From: Paenibacillus tundrae
Lineage (GTDB): Bacteria; Bacillota; Bacilli; Paenibacillales; Paenibacillaceae
Assembly (NCBI RefSeq): GCF_036884255.1
Contig: NZ_CP145605.1
Location: 4,216,001-4,280,000, forward strand
Direction: 5' to 3'
Length of the DNA: 64,000 nt
Shown: positions 24,803 to 34,641 of the stretch, one piece after another
Position numbering within the stretch: position 1 is the first letter of the stretch
How the letters are laid out: each line of letters starts with the position of its first letter
Notes under the pieces: generated by a model
Seen by the model: the letters and a program-made list of their open reading frames with translations, nothing else
Database searches by the model: none
What the model was told of the DNA's origin: nothing
Program-made: the position numbers and the translations under genes

Positions 24803-25252
24803 CTAGGAAATATAACCCATAATGCGGTCAATCACTGTAACGCTGTTATCTTCAGTACGGCAGATAATCAGAATCGTATCGTCTCCACAGATTGTTCCCA
24901 TCACTTCTGTCCATTCGATATTATCCAGTAATGCCGCAATGGAATTAGCTGTCCCAGGCAAACATTTCATAACAACCAGATTATTCGCATGGTCAATGTG
25001 TAGAAAATTATCCACTAATGCACGTTTCAGCTTTTGGATCGGATTGTACCTTTGGTCGGTTGGAAGAGAATATTTATATCGCCCATCATCCATAGGGATT
25101 TTAATCAGTAACAATTCTTTAATGTCACGGGATACCGTGGCTTGAGTTACTTGAAAACCCGATTGTCGCAAAGCTTCAACGAGATCATCCTGAGTTTCAA
25201 TTTCATTCTGACTTATAATTTCACGTATCTTAATGTGTCGTTGTCCTTTCAT
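24803..25252 (-). CDS. ahrC: Arginine repressor AhrC/ArgR
   Basis: A 149-aa hexameric regulator that represses arginine synthesis and activates its breakdown when arginine is bound. The N-terminal winged helix ([34 protein letters not shown]) binds ARG boxes; the C-terminal domain has the arginine-binding [21 protein letters not shown] precedes the ATG. It lies between an unknown membrane gene and recN, the usual neighbour. Possible promoter sequences were not resolved in the short 32-base gap upstream, so it may be co-transcribed from yqxC. Confidence 0.95.
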   Translation of the reverse strand: MKGQRHIKIREIISQNEIETQDDLVEALRQSGFQVTQATVSRDIKELLLIKIPMDDGRYKYSLPTDQRYNPIQKLKRALVDNFLHIDHANNLVVMKCLPGTANSIAALLDNIEWTEVMGTICGDDTILIICRTEDNSVTVIDRIMGYIS

Positions 25253-25284
25253 AAAAGCCTCCAGTTCTAGTAATTGCCTTAATC

Positions 25285-25770
25285 TTAGTCCAAATCTTCA
25301 CCATCGTATGCATCTTCCTCATAATCCATCAATCGGATTAACTTCACACTTGAGTCCTCAAGATCCACATATAACAAGCCCTCACAGCCGGGATATAACA
25401 ATAAATAGTGAAGAAAACGATCGCGAAGGCCTGAGCCTGTAAATTCCACAGGTTGCCTGCGTCTGGATGTCTTCACAAGATATCGATATCCATCCTGCTG
25501 CGCGACATAATCAATGAATAATCTACTGTGATACACCGACTCATTCACTTCAAAAGCAAGCGGCACCTTCATCTTTCCACCGATGATTTCATACCCCTGT
25601 GCTTCAAGTAGGTCAATCGCAGGCGATTCCTGAATATCTGCATTCAATTGAATGCCAGTCAAGCTTACAGGCTGCGGCCGATTAATCCAGTTACGTAACC
25701 CATAGAATAACCATACGATCAAACAGATAGCAAACACACCAATCACGATTGTGTCATATTGCCCATCCAT
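25285..25770 (-). CDS. Unknown single-pass membrane protein
   Basis: A 161-aa protein with one N-terminal membrane segment ([19 protein letters not shown]), then a soluble domain. The soluble part has [20 protein letters not shown] and [21 protein letters not shown], an alternating strand-helix pattern, and a very acidic end ([13 protein letters not shown]). I do not recognise a named family. GAGGTG lies 5 bases before the ATG at 25770; a GTG at 25779 overlaps that ribosome binding site. It sits between yqxC and ahrC on the same strand, so co-transcription is likely. Confidence 0.75.
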   Translation of the reverse strand: MDGQYDTIVIGVFAICLIVWLFYGLRNWINRPQPVSLTGIQLNADIQESPAIDLLEAQGYEIIGGKMKVPLAFEVNESVYHSRLFIDYVAQQDGYRYLVKTSRRRQPVEFTGSGLRDRFLHYLLLYPGCEGLLYVDLEDSSVKLIRLMDYEEDAYDGEDLD

Positions 25771-25854
25771 TGTCTTCACCTCGAAGACTTATTCGCGGTT
25801 GATCAGTCATTCTCCTGTTATTAGGATCACCTTTCCAGCGAAAAGAAACCCATC

Positions 25855-26700
25855 TTATGATGAGTTTCCCTTAAATGTATGCGCAGCTTGAGTTGCAACC
25901 TGTTGTGCCAGTGCATCTAGGTCAGCTACATTGTTCTCTGGTTGTGTTGCGCCTGGTTCTTCCAGTCGCCAATGTGCAAGGAATTCAATGTTGCCTTCCC
26001 CACCAGTAATTGGTGAGAAGGTTAAGTCTTTTAGCTTCAATCCGAGTTCCTTTGCATAACGAAGCATCGTTTCCAACACTTCCTTATGCACCCCAGTATC
26101 CCGAACAACGCCTGACTTGCCCACTTTCTCACGTCCAGCTTCGAACTGTGGTTTAATCAGAGCTACGATATCCGCAGGTTGATGAAGCAGAGCGATTAGT
26201 GGCGGTAAAATAATGCGCAGCGAGATGAACGAGACATCAATACTCGCAAAGTTCGGTACAGGTCCTATCAGATCTTCTGGGGTAACGTAACGAAAATTGG
26301 TTCTTTCCATGACCGTGACACGCTCATCGTTACGCAAAGACCAATCCAGCTGATTGTATCCGACATCAATGGCGTAGACATGAGAAGCGCCATGCTGCAA
26401 GGCACAGTCCGTAAAACCGCCGGTAGACGAACCAATATCCAGCATAACCCGTTCGTTCATATCAAGATTGAAATGACGGATCGCCTTTTCCAGCTTTAAC
26501 CCGCCTCGACCCACATAAGGGTGAACAGAACCTTTAACCTTCAGTTCTGCTTCCCGTGGAATCTTCATCCCAGCCTTTTCAATTCGTTCATTATTGGCAT
26601 ACACTAGTCCAGCCATAATCGCCGCTTTTGCTTTCTCACGGCTCTCATAGTAACCTTGCTCGACCAGCAGAACATCAATTCGTTCTTTGGGGAGTGACAT
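25855..26700 (-). CDS. yqxC: TlyA family rRNA methyltransferase/hemolysin-like protein
   Basis: A 281-aa protein with an N-terminal S4 RNA-binding domain (ERIDVLLVEQGYYESREKAK) and an FtsJ-like methyltransferase domain (VMLDIGSSTGGFTDCALQHG is the S-adenosylmethionine site, followed by VYAIDVGYNQLDW and SIDVSFISLRIILP). TlyA proteins methylate ribosomal RNA 2'-OH groups, and the name hemolysin is historical. The position between dxs and ahrC is the same as in B. subtilis, where it is yqxC. The C-terminal tail is Ala/Gln-rich. Confidence 0.93.
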   Translation of the reverse strand: MSLPKERIDVLLVEQGYYESREKAKAAIMAGLVYANNERIEKAGMKIPREAELKVKGSVHPYVGRGGLKLEKAIRHFNLDMNERVMLDIGSSTGGFTDCALQHGASHVYAIDVGYNQLDWSLRNDERVTVMERTNFRYVTPEDLIGPVPNFASIDVSFISLRIILPPLIALLHQPADIVALIKPQFEAGREKVGKSGVVRDTGVHKEVLETMLRYAKELGLKLKDLTFSPITGGEGNIEFLAHWRLEEPGATQPENNVADLDALAQQVATQAAHTFKGNSS

Positions 26701-26813
26701 GTCTTTCTCCTATCATCAAGTAATGCTAATCATTCAGACGATGCTTCACAGGGATCACATTAAAAGTTTGTTGTGAATCGATCTTATGATCGAGGCTTTT
26801 GGATCCTTATTTA

Positions 26814-28721
26814 TTAAGAAGGGAATTTGGTTCGTGACATGCTGTATGACGATTGTGCTGCCAACGAACGTAATTCGGAGCTTACATTTTCTACGGTAAG
26901 TCCAACTTCTGCCCGCTGCTCATTAATGCTTCCATGCTCGATAAACCGATCAGGAATCCCCATTAAATGCACCTGGACATCGTGTAAGCCTTGTTCTGCG
27001 TAGAACTCCAGCACAGCACTACCCATGCTTCCCGCTTGTGACGCTTCTTCCAGCACAATAATTTTAGTGCCTCGTACAGCCAAATCACGTAGCATTTGCT
27101 CATCCAGTGGTTTGAGGAATCGAGCATTAATTACACCAGCCGTGATGCCCTCTCTTTTCACTAACTCAGCAGCTTCTTCCGCAATTTGCAACATGGAGCC
27201 TGATGCAATAATAGCGTACCCTTCCGCTGGTCTGATCTGCTCCCATGTACCGATCGGAATCGGTACAAGTTGCTCGTCAAGCGGTACCCCAACGACATTA
27301 TTCCGTGGATAACGGTATGCGATTGGTCCATCATTATACTCAATTGCAGTCTTCATCATATGACGCAGTTCATTTTCATCTTTAGGCATCATCAGTACAA
27401 TGTTAGGAATATGACGCATGAACGCCACATCATACACACCTTGATGCGTTTCACCATCCGGCCCTACAAATCCAGCACGGTCGATTGCAAAGATGACGTT
27501 AGCGTTGTGACGGCAAATATCATGCACAATCTGGTCATACGCACGCTGCATAAAGGTCGAGTACACTGCAAAGATCGGTTTCAAACCTTCCATTGCCAGT
27601 GCTGCAGACATCGTGGCCGCATGTTGCTCTGCAATACCAACGTCAATCATCCGATCCGGGAATTCCTTACTGAATGGAATGAGACCCGAGCCCGTAGGCA
27701 TCGCTGGTGTCACTGCTACAATACGTTTATCTTCCTTAGCCAGTTCAATTAACGTTTGGCCGAATATTTCGGTATACATCGGTTTTCCAACAGCCTTTAG
27801 AACTTGACCGGATTCGATCTTGTACGGTGAAATTCCATGCCATTTATGCGAATCGGCTTCTGCTGGCTGATAACCTTTACCTTTGGTTGTAAGGACATGA
27901 ACTAACACAGGTCCTTCAACGTTATCCGCCTGTTTGAACGCTTCGATCAGCTTAGGAATATCATGTCCGTCGATCGGACCCAAGTACTTGAATCCCAGCT
28001 CTTCAAAAAGAACACCTGGAACCATCATATATTTCACGCTATCCTTGATCCAGCTCGCTGATTTAGCCAGTCTGTCGCCAATGGCAGGAATTCTTTTCAG
28101 CATTCCCTCGACATCGTCTTTGGCTTTCAGGTAGTGGCGATCCGAACGAATTTTACTTAGATATTTATGCATTGCCCCTACATTTGGAGCAATGGACATT
28201 TCGTTATCATTGAGGATGACCATCATTTTCTTCTGCTCATGGCCAATATGATTGAGTGCTTCAAAAGCCATACCGCCCGTAAGCGCTCCATCCCCGATAA
28301 TAGGTATAACTTTGTTGTCTTCACCTTTAAGATCACGAGCAAGTGCCATACCCATCGCCGCAGACAATGAAGTACTGCTATGACCGGCTTCCCATACATC
28401 GTGTTCACTCTCATTACGTTTAACGAATCCGCACAATCCATTGTGTTGACGTAAAGTATCGAATCGATCCATACGACCTGTAAGGACTTTGTGTACATAA
28501 GCCTGATGCCCAACATCAAAGATCATTTTATCTACCGGACTGTTATAACAGTAATGCAGGGCAACCGTGAGCTCAACCACTCCTAAGTTGGGTGCAAGAT
28601 GCCCCCCTGTAGCGGACAACTTCTCAATGAGAAACTGCCGGATCTCCGCCGATAATAAAACAAGGTCATCCTGAGACATCGACTTCAGATCGCTGGGTTG
28701 TTTAATTTGTGGAAGCAGCAC
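26814..28721 (-). CDS. dxs: 1-deoxy-D-xylulose-5-phosphate synthase
   Basis: Condenses pyruvate and glyceraldehyde-3-phosphate in the first step of the MEP isoprenoid pathway. The thiamin diphosphate motif is [19 protein letters not shown] with [12 protein letters not shown]. The central pyrimidine-binding domain has [17 protein letters not shown] and the C-terminal domain [17 protein letters not shown]. It is 635 aa. The start is a GTG at 28721 with GGGGAG 6 bases upstream. ispA lies upstream with a 284-base gap that contains a TATAAT, so dxs may also have its own promoter. Confidence 0.96.
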   Translation of the reverse strand: MLLPQIKQPSDLKSMSQDDLVLLSAEIRQFLIEKLSATGGHLAPNLGVVELTVALHYCYNSPVDKMIFDVGHQAYVHKVLTGRMDRFDTLRQHNGLCGFVKRNESEHDVWEAGHSSTSLSAAMGMALARDLKGEDNKVIPIIGDGALTGGMAFEALNHIGHEQKKMMVILNDNEMSIAPNVGAMHKYLSKIRSDRHYLKAKDDVEGMLKRIPAIGDRLAKSASWIKDSVKYMMVPGVLFEELGFKYLGPIDGHDIPKLIEAFKQADNVEGPVLVHVLTTKGKGYQPAEADSHKWHGISPYKIESGQVLKAVGKPMYTEIFGQTLIELAKEDKRIVAVTPAMPTGSGLIPFSKEFPDRMIDVGIAEQHAATMSAALAMEGLKPIFAVYSTFMQRAYDQIVHDICRHNANVIFAIDRAGFVGPDGETHQGVYDVAFMRHIPNIVLMMPKDENELRHMMKTAIEYNDGPIAYRYPRNNVVGVPLDEQLVPIPIGTWEQIRPAEGYAIIASGSMLQIAEEAAELVKREGITAGVINARFLKPLDEQMLRDLAVRGTKIIVLEEASQAGSMGSAVLEFYAEQGLHDVQVHLMGIPDRFIEHGSINEQRAEVGLTVENVSSELRSLAAQSSYSMSRTKFPS

Positions 28722-29005
28722 GAGAATCTCCCCGCTTTCCTAGAATGTTTGAATTTTGTGTAATACGTTCATGCATAATTCATAAATTGACATTAAATCA
28801 TTATAACATAAATGAAAAGGAATCATAATGTACGGTACTTCACTACCCATAGCACGTATCATCGCCAGCAGGGGACACCCTGTTCGATCATTATGTATCC
28901 TCGGTGAGCTAGACTCCTTCGCTATAAAAAGGACATCAATATAATTACACGGTTCTCAATCAATTGAAACAGAACTTTCATAATTCAACTGAGACGAATC
29001 ATTAA
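28722..29005 (-). other. Gap between ispA and dxs
   Basis: On the minus strand a TATAAT occurs at 28800-28805 with only a poor -35 (TTATGA, 17 bases upstream). The rest has no hairpin with a T-run that I can call a terminator, and no open frame with a ribosome binding site. Confidence 0.35.
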
Positions 29006-29911
29006 TTAATGATCTCTACGCATTAAGTAATCTGCAATCTCCATTAGTCTGGAGGAATCGGTTAGATCCGCTCTGCCGAGTGCATCCTTAGCCGATTGAG
29101 TCAGCGTGCTAACCTGCTCTTGGGACTGTTCCAAGCCAATAAAGAAAGGATAAGTAACCTTTTGTTGATTCACATCGCTTTGCGTTTTTTTGCCCATCTT
29201 CTGTTCATCGCCAGTAAGGTCAAGAATGTCATCCTGAATCTGGAAAGCAAGCCCCAAGTCTCTACCGAAAACTCGTAGTGCCTCCAGTTGCCCTTGCGTT
29301 GCTCCACCAATCCGTGCACCTGCAATAAGGGAAAATACAATTAAATCCCCTGTTTTATGCAAATGGATGTATTGTAGCTGTTCCAGGTTGGTCATTCCTT
29401 GCTCGCCTTCCATATCAGCTACCTGTCCGCCAACCATACCTCGAGCACCTGCCAACTCAGACAGATCCTCAACGATGGACAGCAGCGACTCCGCTGAAAC
29501 TCCGCTCTTGCGCCCTGCTTGAACGATGCTGTAAAAAGCATGTGTTAACAGTGCATCACCCGCGAGGATTGCCGTAGCTTCGCCAAATACCTTGTGATTC
29601 GTTAATTTTCCCCTGCGATAGTCATCATTATCCATAGCAGGCAGGTCATCGTGGATCAAGGAGTACGTATGAACCATCTCTACGGCGCAGGCTACCGGAA
29701 GCGCAGCTTGACGCTCCGCACCGAAAGCTTCCGCCGCAGCAACGACCAGCAGTGGTCGAAGGCGCTTGCCTCCGGCCATTAATGAATACTGCATCGCATC
29801 ACGCAGAGACTGAGGCACGTCCCATTCAGCAGGAAGAATTTCCTTCAACTCATTAGTGATCTGCTCTGTGATCTCCTGAAGATACAATTCAAATGCAAGA
29901 CGATTATTCAT
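29006..29911 (-). CDS. ispA: Polyprenyl (farnesyl) diphosphate synthase
   Basis: An isoprenyl synthase that adds isopentenyl diphosphate units to make farnesyl or geranylgeranyl diphosphate. Both aspartate-rich motifs are present: [12 protein letters not shown] near residue 80 and [12 protein letters not shown] near residue 220, with GGKRLRPLL before the first. About 301 aa. The ATG at 29911 overlaps the xseB stop by 8 bases, the typical coupling; the frame extends to 29959 within xseB. The product chain length cannot be set from sequence alone. The order xseA-xseB-ispA-dxs is conserved. Confidence 0.94.
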   Translation of the reverse strand: MNNRLAFELYLQEITEQITNELKEILPAEWDVPQSLRDAMQYSLMAGGKRLRPLLVVAAAEAFGAERQAALPVACAVEMVHTYSLIHDDLPAMDNDDYRRGKLTNHKVFGEATAILAGDALLTHAFYSIVQAGRKSGVSAESLLSIVEDLSELAGARGMVGGQVADMEGEQGMTNLEQLQYIHLHKTGDLIVFSLIAGARIGGATQGQLEALRVFGRDLGLAFQIQDDILDLTGDEQKMGKKTQSDVNQQKVTYPFFIGLEQSQEQVSTLTQSAKDALGRADLTDSSRLMEIADYLMRRDH

Positions 29912-30152
29912 TAACATCACCACTCTCATCAGCAAACGGCTTCTTACGAAGTTCCCCATCTTCTTCTACGATCATCTCGATCTTACGTTCCACTTGCTCC
30001 AGCTTTAAGCCACAAAGCTGCGAAAGCTTCATGCCTCGCTGAAATAAGTCAATCGCTTGCTCTAGAGGAACATCCCCGTGCTCCAGCTGACTTACGATGT
30101 CTTCCAACGCTGCCATCGCTTCTTCAAAGTTCAGTTCCGGTTCATTCGCCAT
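29904..30152 (-). CDS. xseB: Exonuclease VII small subunit
   Basis: An 82-aa subunit that binds XseA in several copies and forms part of the single-strand DNA exonuclease VII. The family pattern is [33 protein letters not shown] and [11 protein letters not shown]. The ATG at 30152 follows GGAGG by about 9 bases; a further ATG lies at 30158. Both ends overlap neighbours (xseA and ispA), so translation is coupled. Confidence 0.94.
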   Translation of the reverse strand: MANEPELNFEEAMAALEDIVSQLEHGDVPLEQAIDLFQRGMKLSQLCGLKLEQVERKIEMIVEEDGELRKKPFADESGDVNE

Positions 30153-31503
30153 GGTCATCGTCCTCCTTCATCCCCCAAACCTGACAGTCCAGCTGCCCGT
30201 CTGTTAATTTAATCTTGATTGAATCACCTGGTTGTACATCCTTCAATGATTTAATTAAACGTTGCTCCTGATCGTCATACACGAGACTATACCCACGAGA
30301 CATGACCTTAAGCGGACTGAGGGCATCCAGGTGACGAATTGAAGCTTTCCAATGTTGTTGCTTGGATCTGGTTATCGCCTTCATAGCAAGCTCTAGTTGA
30401 CGTCTAGCAGCTGCATGCTCACGCTGAGCAACTGCAACCTGTTCGCGAGGATTAAAACGCTGGAGCGCTGCAAGCAATCGTTCCTGCTTCTCCCCCGTCC
30501 ACTTAAGCCTCGTGTCCACCGTTCGAAGCAGACGTTGATGAAGCATGTCCAAACGTTCTGAGTGCTGCAACAACGTCCGTCTAGGATGCACAAGGACTGG
30601 AGAGCGCTGCAGTCTAGCAAGACGCTCACGATTATGCACAGCTCGTTGACGCAAGCTTTGCTGGAGCTGACGCTGTCTCCGTTGAATCTGATCAAGCAGT
30701 TCAGCCCGGTTAGGTACAGCAAGCTCTGCAGCAGCCGTAGGTGTTGCAGCACGTAAATCAGCCGCAAAGTCCGCAATCGTAAAGTCGGTTTCGTGTCCCA
30801 CAGCAGAGATAACAGGGATTGATGAAGCGACGATAGCTCTAGCTACGATCTCTTCGTTAAATGCCCATAATTCTTCGAGAGAACCGCCCCCACGTCCAAC
30901 AATGAGTACATCCGCTTCCCCAAGACGATTCAAATTGCCAATGGCTTTGACAATCGAAGGTGCTGCTCCTTTTCCTTGTACCAATACAGGATACAAAACC
31001 ACTTTGGCAGAAGGATACCTCCGTTGTAACGTCGTTAAAATATCCCGAACAGCCGCTCCTGTTGGAGAGGTCACCACACCGATGGTGTGCGGATAACGAG
31101 GGATCGCCCTTTTGCGTGATGGAGAGAATAACCCTTCTTCCTCGAGCTTTTTCTTCAACTGCTCATAGGCTAGGTATAAGCTTCCGATACCATCAGGTTG
31201 CATATGGGTGGCATAGAATTGATATTGTCCATCCCGCTCATATACGGATACGTTCCCTCTTGCGATTACCCTTGCACCCTCTTTCGGTAAAAAAGGTAAT
31301 CTCTGATTATGTGACGCAAACATAATTGCTTTAATGCGACTGTCCTTATCCTTCAGAGTAAAATACATATGACCGCTGGAGTGATGTGTGAAGTTAGAGA
31401 TCTCTCCGCGTAACCAAACGTCCGACAGAATCTGATCGGACTCCAATTTCATCCGGATGTACCGATTCAGATCTTTAATGGAGTAGATCTGTTGCTCTGC
31501 CAC
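30142..31503 (-). CDS. xseA: Exonuclease VII large subunit
   Basis: A 453-aa catalytic subunit. The N-terminal OB-fold ([20 protein letters not shown]) binds single-stranded DNA. The nuclease core has [41 protein letters not shown] and [17 protein letters not shown]. The long Arg/Gln-rich helix near residues 265-390 is the coiled-coil segment that holds XseB. The start is a GTG with a weak ribosome binding site 6 bases after the folD stop, so it probably depends on coupling. Confidence 0.95.
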   Translation of the reverse strand: MAEQQIYSIKDLNRYIRMKLESDQILSDVWLRGEISNFTHHSSGHMYFTLKDKDSRIKAIMFASHNQRLPFLPKEGARVIARGNVSVYERDGQYQFYATHMQPDGIGSLYLAYEQLKKKLEEEGLFSPSRKRAIPRYPHTIGVVTSPTGAAVRDILTTLQRRYPSAKVVLYPVLVQGKGAAPSIVKAIGNLNRLGEADVLIVGRGGGSLEELWAFNEEIVARAIVASSIPVISAVGHETDFTIADFAADLRAATPTAAAELAVPNRAELLDQIQRRQRQLQQSLRQRAVHNRERLARLQRSPVLVHPRRTLLQHSERLDMLHQRLLRTVDTRLKWTGEKQERLLAALQRFNPREQVAVAQREHAAARRQLELAMKAITRSKQQHWKASIRHLDALSPLKVMSRGYSLVYDDQEQRLIKSLKDVQPGDSIKIKLTDGQLDCQVWGMKEDDDHGE

Positions 31504-31511
31504 AGACTAAC

Positions 31512-32369
31512 CTATGCCAATCCGTGCGCACGCTTGGCTGCGATCAATGTATTTTGCATCAACATCGTAATGGTCATAGGACCTACGCCGCCTGGAACTG
31601 GAGTAATTGGGCCCGATACAGTTTTCACACTTTCAAAATCAACATCACCAGCCAATTTACCATTCTCTAAACGGTTCATGCCCACATCAATAACGACTGC
31701 ACCTGGCTTCACATAATCGGCATCTACAAAATTAGCTCGTCCGATAGCTACCACCAGAATATCTGCCTGGCGCGTAATTTCTTTCATATTCGCTGTACGG
31801 GAATGGCACATGGTCACAGTAGCGTTCTCCCGTTGAAGAAGCAGGGATACCGGTTTGCCCACGATATTACTCCGTCCAATAACAACAGCATGTTTACCTG
31901 ACATTTCAAGACCTGTACGTTTAATCAATTCGATTACACCAGCAGGGGTACATGGCAACAAGCTATCATCACCGATCACAAGGTTTCCTACGTTAACAGG
32001 ATGAAAGCCATCCACGTCCTTTTCAACAGAAATCGCATCAATAACTGCTTTCTCTTCAATGTGCTTTGGCAGAGGCAGTTGAACCAAAATCCCGTTGATG
32101 TTGGCCTGATTATTCAGCTTGTCCACAAGTGCTAGCAGATCCTCTTGTGACGTACTTTTATCTAAACGATGTACTTCTGAGTAGAAGCCAAGGTCGTGAC
32201 ATGCCTTTTCTTTGTTACGCACATAAACTTGGGATGCCGGATCTTCCCCGACGAGCACAACTGCCAGACCAGGCACTACCCCCTGTTCGCTAAGCTGCTT
32301 CACTTCTGCTGTTATGCCTGCGCGGATCTCTTGGGAAACTTCTTTACCGTTAATAATAGATGCTGTCAT
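31512..32369 (-). CDS. folD: Methylenetetrahydrofolate dehydrogenase/cyclohydrolase
   Basis: A 285-aa bifunctional enzyme that converts methylene- to formyl-tetrahydrofolate for purine and formyl-Met synthesis. The motifs are [14 protein letters not shown] (catalytic lysine), [12 protein letters not shown] and [13 protein letters not shown], the NADP-binding [14 protein letters not shown], and [16 protein letters not shown]. The ATG is preceded by GGGAG. It starts 45 bases past nusB in the direction of transcription. Confidence 0.96.
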   Translation of the reverse strand: MTASIINGKEVSQEIRAGITAEVKQLSEQGVVPGLAVVLVGEDPASQVYVRNKEKACHDLGFYSEVHRLDKSTSQEDLLALVDKLNNQANINGILVQLPLPKHIEEKAVIDAISVEKDVDGFHPVNVGNLVIGDDSLLPCTPAGVIELIKRTGLEMSGKHAVVIGRSNIVGKPVSLLLQRENATVTMCHSRTANMKEITRQADILVVAIGRANFVDADYVKPGAVVIDVGMNRLENGKLAGDVDFESVKTVSGPITPVPGGVGPMTITMLMQNTLIAAKRAHGLA

Positions 32370-32413
32370 TGTACTCTCTCCCTTATGCGAATATATAGTG
32401 TGTAATCCTTGAA

Positions 32414-32866
32414 TTAAGACAATTTTTCCTTGAGCGTGTTAACTTCTTGAATCATACGGCCTAACACACCGTTAACAAACTTACCGGATTCATCCGTACC
32501 AAAGTGTTTTGATAGCTCAATCGCTTCATTGACTGCAACTTTCGCTGGAACATCTTCACGGAAGACCATCTCAAAAGTCGCAAGACGTAAAATCTGGCGA
32601 TCTACACGTGACAGACGACTAATCTGCCAGCCTTTGAGGTAATCCACAAGTAATCCATCGATAGCTTCTTTTTGGTTCCATGTTCCTTGCACAATATCTG
32701 TTACATAGGTGCGCATGGTATCTGCATCACGAATGACAACATCGGTTTCGTTTTCTTCAGCCGCTTCATTGATCAACATGTTAACCGCTTCAGACGCGCT
32801 CACTTCGTTCATTTCCATTTGATACAGACTTTGTACTGCAATTTCCCTTGCTAAACGTCTTTTCAT
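32414..32866 (-). CDS. nusB: Transcription antitermination factor NusB
   Basis: A 150-aa all-helical protein that pairs with NusE (ribosomal protein S10) on boxA RNA and keeps rRNA transcription processive. The family pattern is [16 protein letters not shown], then [16 protein letters not shown] and [19 protein letters not shown], and [11 protein letters not shown] at the end. AGGAGG lies 6 bases before the ATG at 32866; the frame opens at 32902. A terminator-like hairpin from the DUF2273 gene lies upstream. Confidence 0.95.
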   Translation of the reverse strand: MKRRLAREIAVQSLYQMEMNEVSASEAVNMLINEAAEENETDVVIRDADTMRTYVTDIVQGTWNQKEAIDGLLVDYLKGWQISRLSRVDRQILRLATFEMVFREDVPAKVAVNEAIELSKHFGTDESGKFVNGVLGRMIQEVNTLKEKLS

Positions 32867-32993
32867 GTCCTGCCTCCTGCAACGCTTGCTCTTAAGCGTC
32901 ATCCTGCTTATTTTATAATCATTCAGGGCATCCCATCATCCACAAACTGATACACAATGTCCTTGATGTCTAATTAGTGTTAACTCTTTTCAC

Positions 32994-33072
32994 AAAAAAA
33001 CCTGCAGTACGTTTCCTCCAAAAAACGGGCATATTAAACTAAGCTCTATTTTCGGAAGAAACCTATTGCAGG
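32994..33072 (-). terminator. Terminator after the DUF2273 gene
   Basis: On the minus strand CCTGCA...GGTTTC and GGAAAC...TGCAGG form a long imperfect stem, followed by seven T residues, just after the DUF2273 stop and before nusB. Confidence 0.7.
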
Positions 33073-33084
33073 GCTCAGATGGTC

Positions 33085-33318
33085 TTACTTAAACATACGC
33101 CAGCGATCTCCCAGCCATTGTCCCCATTCCCTCCAAGGAATGAAAGAACCCAGCTTCGAATCACTTCGTCTGCCTAACGTATAACCGATGAACACCAAAA
33201 GTGCAAAGAACAACATATCCCAAAAACCGATCCATACATAAAGAAATCCAAAAAAGATACCAAAGGCAATACCTAATACTCGGCCTCTGTGACTATCCCA
33301 TATCTCTCTCCACAGCAT
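33085..33318 (-). CDS. DUF2273 small membrane protein
   Basis: A 77-aa membrane protein of the DUF2273 family with two hydrophobic segments (RVLGIAFGIFFGFLYVWIGF, DMLFFALLVFIGYTLG) and a Trp-rich basic end. Genes of this family usually follow amaP and asp23. In Staphylococcus the group places Asp23 at the membrane. Its own role is not known. It starts 14 bases after the amaP stop, so the two are in one operon, ended by the hairpin at 32994-33072. Confidence 0.85.
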   Translation of the reverse strand: MLWREIWDSHRGRVLGIAFGIFFGFLYVWIGFWDMLFFALLVFIGYTLGRRSDSKLGSFIPWREWGQWLGDRWRMFK

Positions 33319-33332
33319 CAGTGAAACTCACC

Positions 33333-33881
33333 TCATTCCACTCGACTCTTGTAGTTAGGCGACTGGGTAACGTTAGCAATATATACTGTAACAAAAGAAA
33401 CCGGGATACCCGTAATCTCCTGTACATGATCATGTATTGCCTTTTGCAGATCGGAAGTCAGTGCAGGGATCGGGCTTTCCCCGTCCACTACTGCACGAAT
33501 CATAATCTCCAACCCGGATTCCACCACGCGAATTCGTGCTTTTACATCACGAACCCCACGAAAACGCGAAGTCGCCTTCAAACAGAGATTCTCAATCGTC
33601 TCCATTGAGATCTGCACATCACCGTATTCTGTACGCTGATCTACAGATGGCAATGAAGCACGTTCACGCCGAACCGAGATATAGAAGAAACGTAAACTCA
33701 GGATAAACAAAATCGCTGCTGCAACAACGGCTGCAACAATGACGTTCTGTTCCTGCTGGTAATTCAATTCGTAAGGCAGCACTCCACTAACTAGAAGAAT
33801 AACTGCTGCCGATATTGCTCCAACGCTTATGCTGTATATAAACAACAGAAGCCGATCCAGTATTTTCGCCACGAACTGCAC
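33333..33881 (-). CDS. amaP: Alkaline shock response membrane anchor AmaP
   Basis: A 182-aa protein with two N-terminal membrane helices (LLLFIYSISVGAISAAVILL and VIVAAVVAAAILFILSLRFF), then a soluble domain that is itself Asp23-like (ISMETIENLCLKATSRFRGV, GLEIMIRAVVDG). AmaP recruits Asp23 to the membrane in Staphylococcus. The start is a GTG at 33881 with AGGGAGG too close; a GTG three codons in (33872) has better spacing, 11 bases. yqhY lies upstream, separated by a hairpin at 33976-33997. Confidence 0.9.
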   Translation of the reverse strand: MQFVAKILDRLLLFIYSISVGAISAAVILLVSGVLPYELNYQQEQNVIVAAVVAAAILFILSLRFFYISVRRERASLPSVDQRTEYGDVQISMETIENLCLKATSRFRGVRDVKARIRVVESGLEIMIRAVVDGESPIPALTSDLQKAIHDHVQEITGIPVSFVTVYIANVTQSPNYKSRVE

Positions 33882-33973
33882 AGCCTCCCTTGCTCACTAA
33901 CATTGACATCTGTTTCGTATGCCCCATCTTCAGCCAAACTTCAGATGGATTCAAGACTCGTCCAAGACGGGAT

Positions 33974-33998
33974 AACCCCCGGCAGTTATGCCGGGGGA
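33974..33998 (-). terminator. Hairpin between yqhY and amaP
   Basis: A perfect 9-bp GC-rich stem, CCCCCGGCA and its complement, with loop GTTA. The following T-run is weak, so it may act as a partial terminator or an RNA stability element. Confidence 0.65.
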
Positions 33999-34010
33999 AT
34001 CTGCCCTTTG

Positions 34011-34421
34011 TTATTTGACGCGTTGTGTGTTCACGTCAATTTCTTCCACTTTCTCAGCATTCTTGAATTGAACATCGTGGATATGAACGTTAACTTCGTT
34101 TACATTCAGTCCTGTCATATTCTCAATAGAACGTTTCACGTTTTGCTGAATTTCAGTAGCCACCTGTGGAAGGCGGTATCCGTACTCAATAATAACGGAA
34201 ACATCTACAGCAGCTTCGCGCTGTCCCACTTCGACTTTTACGCCTTTGGAAAGGTTTTTGCGACCGAGCAATTCAGCAAATCCGCCTGCGAATCCGCCGC
34301 TCATGCCAGCTACTCCTTTTACTTCAACTGTAGCCAGTCCAGCAATGACTTCAATGACTTCAGGTGCGATCTGGATTTCACCGATATCCGTTCGTTCAAA
34401 TTCTGTCGGTAATGTACTCAT
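34011..34421 (-). CDS. yqhY: Asp23/Gls24 family envelope stress protein (YqhY-like)
   Basis: A 136-aa member of the Asp23 family (IQIAPEVIEVIAGLATVEVKGV, GYRLPQVATEIQQNVKRSI, NVNEVNVHIHDV). In B. subtilis YqhY affects acetyl-CoA carboxylase activity, and the gene lies next to accBC here too. The Gly-rich GMSGGFAGGFAELLGR near residue 40 is typical. The ATG at 34421 has a weak ribosome binding site (GGTGTG). A good promoter at 34595-34623 gives it a separate transcript with a structured leader of about 165 bases. Confidence 0.93.
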   Translation of the reverse strand: MSTLPTEFERTDIGEIQIAPEVIEVIAGLATVEVKGVAGMSGGFAGGFAELLGRKNLSKGVKVEVGQREAAVDVSVIIEYGYRLPQVATEIQQNVKRSIENMTGLNVNEVNVHIHDVQFKNAEKVEEIDVNTQRVK

Positions 34422-34594
34422 AACTGTTCAACACACCTTTCGCGAGATAAGTTTGCGGCAATCCGTGAGGGCGCAGGTACCAAGGTCTATGACCGTCAGA
34501 TACCGTTCCGATCCGGCTTTACCGGAACTCCTGCATTTTATCTCCGCAAAGCGGGCTTATCCTTTACAGGAGACATGCGCTCTTATTATTAAAT
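34422..34594 (-). other. Structured leader upstream of yqhY
   Basis: About 165 bases between the predicted start point and the yqhY ATG are rich in short inverted repeats. On the minus strand these include CCCGC/GCGGAG, GTTCCG...CGGAAC with an inner CCGG pair, and GGT...TCTGAC/GTCATAGACC. There is no T-run and no open frame with a ribosome binding site. It could be a cis-acting RNA or simply a folded 5' region. Confidence 0.4.
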
Positions 34595-34623
34595 ACTATA
34601 TCATTTGGGCTACATTATGACAA
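34595..34623 (-). promoter_or_regulatory. Sigma-A promoter of yqhY
   Basis: On the minus strand TTGTCA (34618-34623) and TATAGT (34595-34600) are separated by exactly 17 bases. The -35 lies inside a small inverted repeat (TGGGCT/AGCCCA), which might be an operator. It starts 18 bases after the accC stop. Confidence 0.65.
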
Positions 34624-34641
34624 ACAAGCCCAATATGCATA

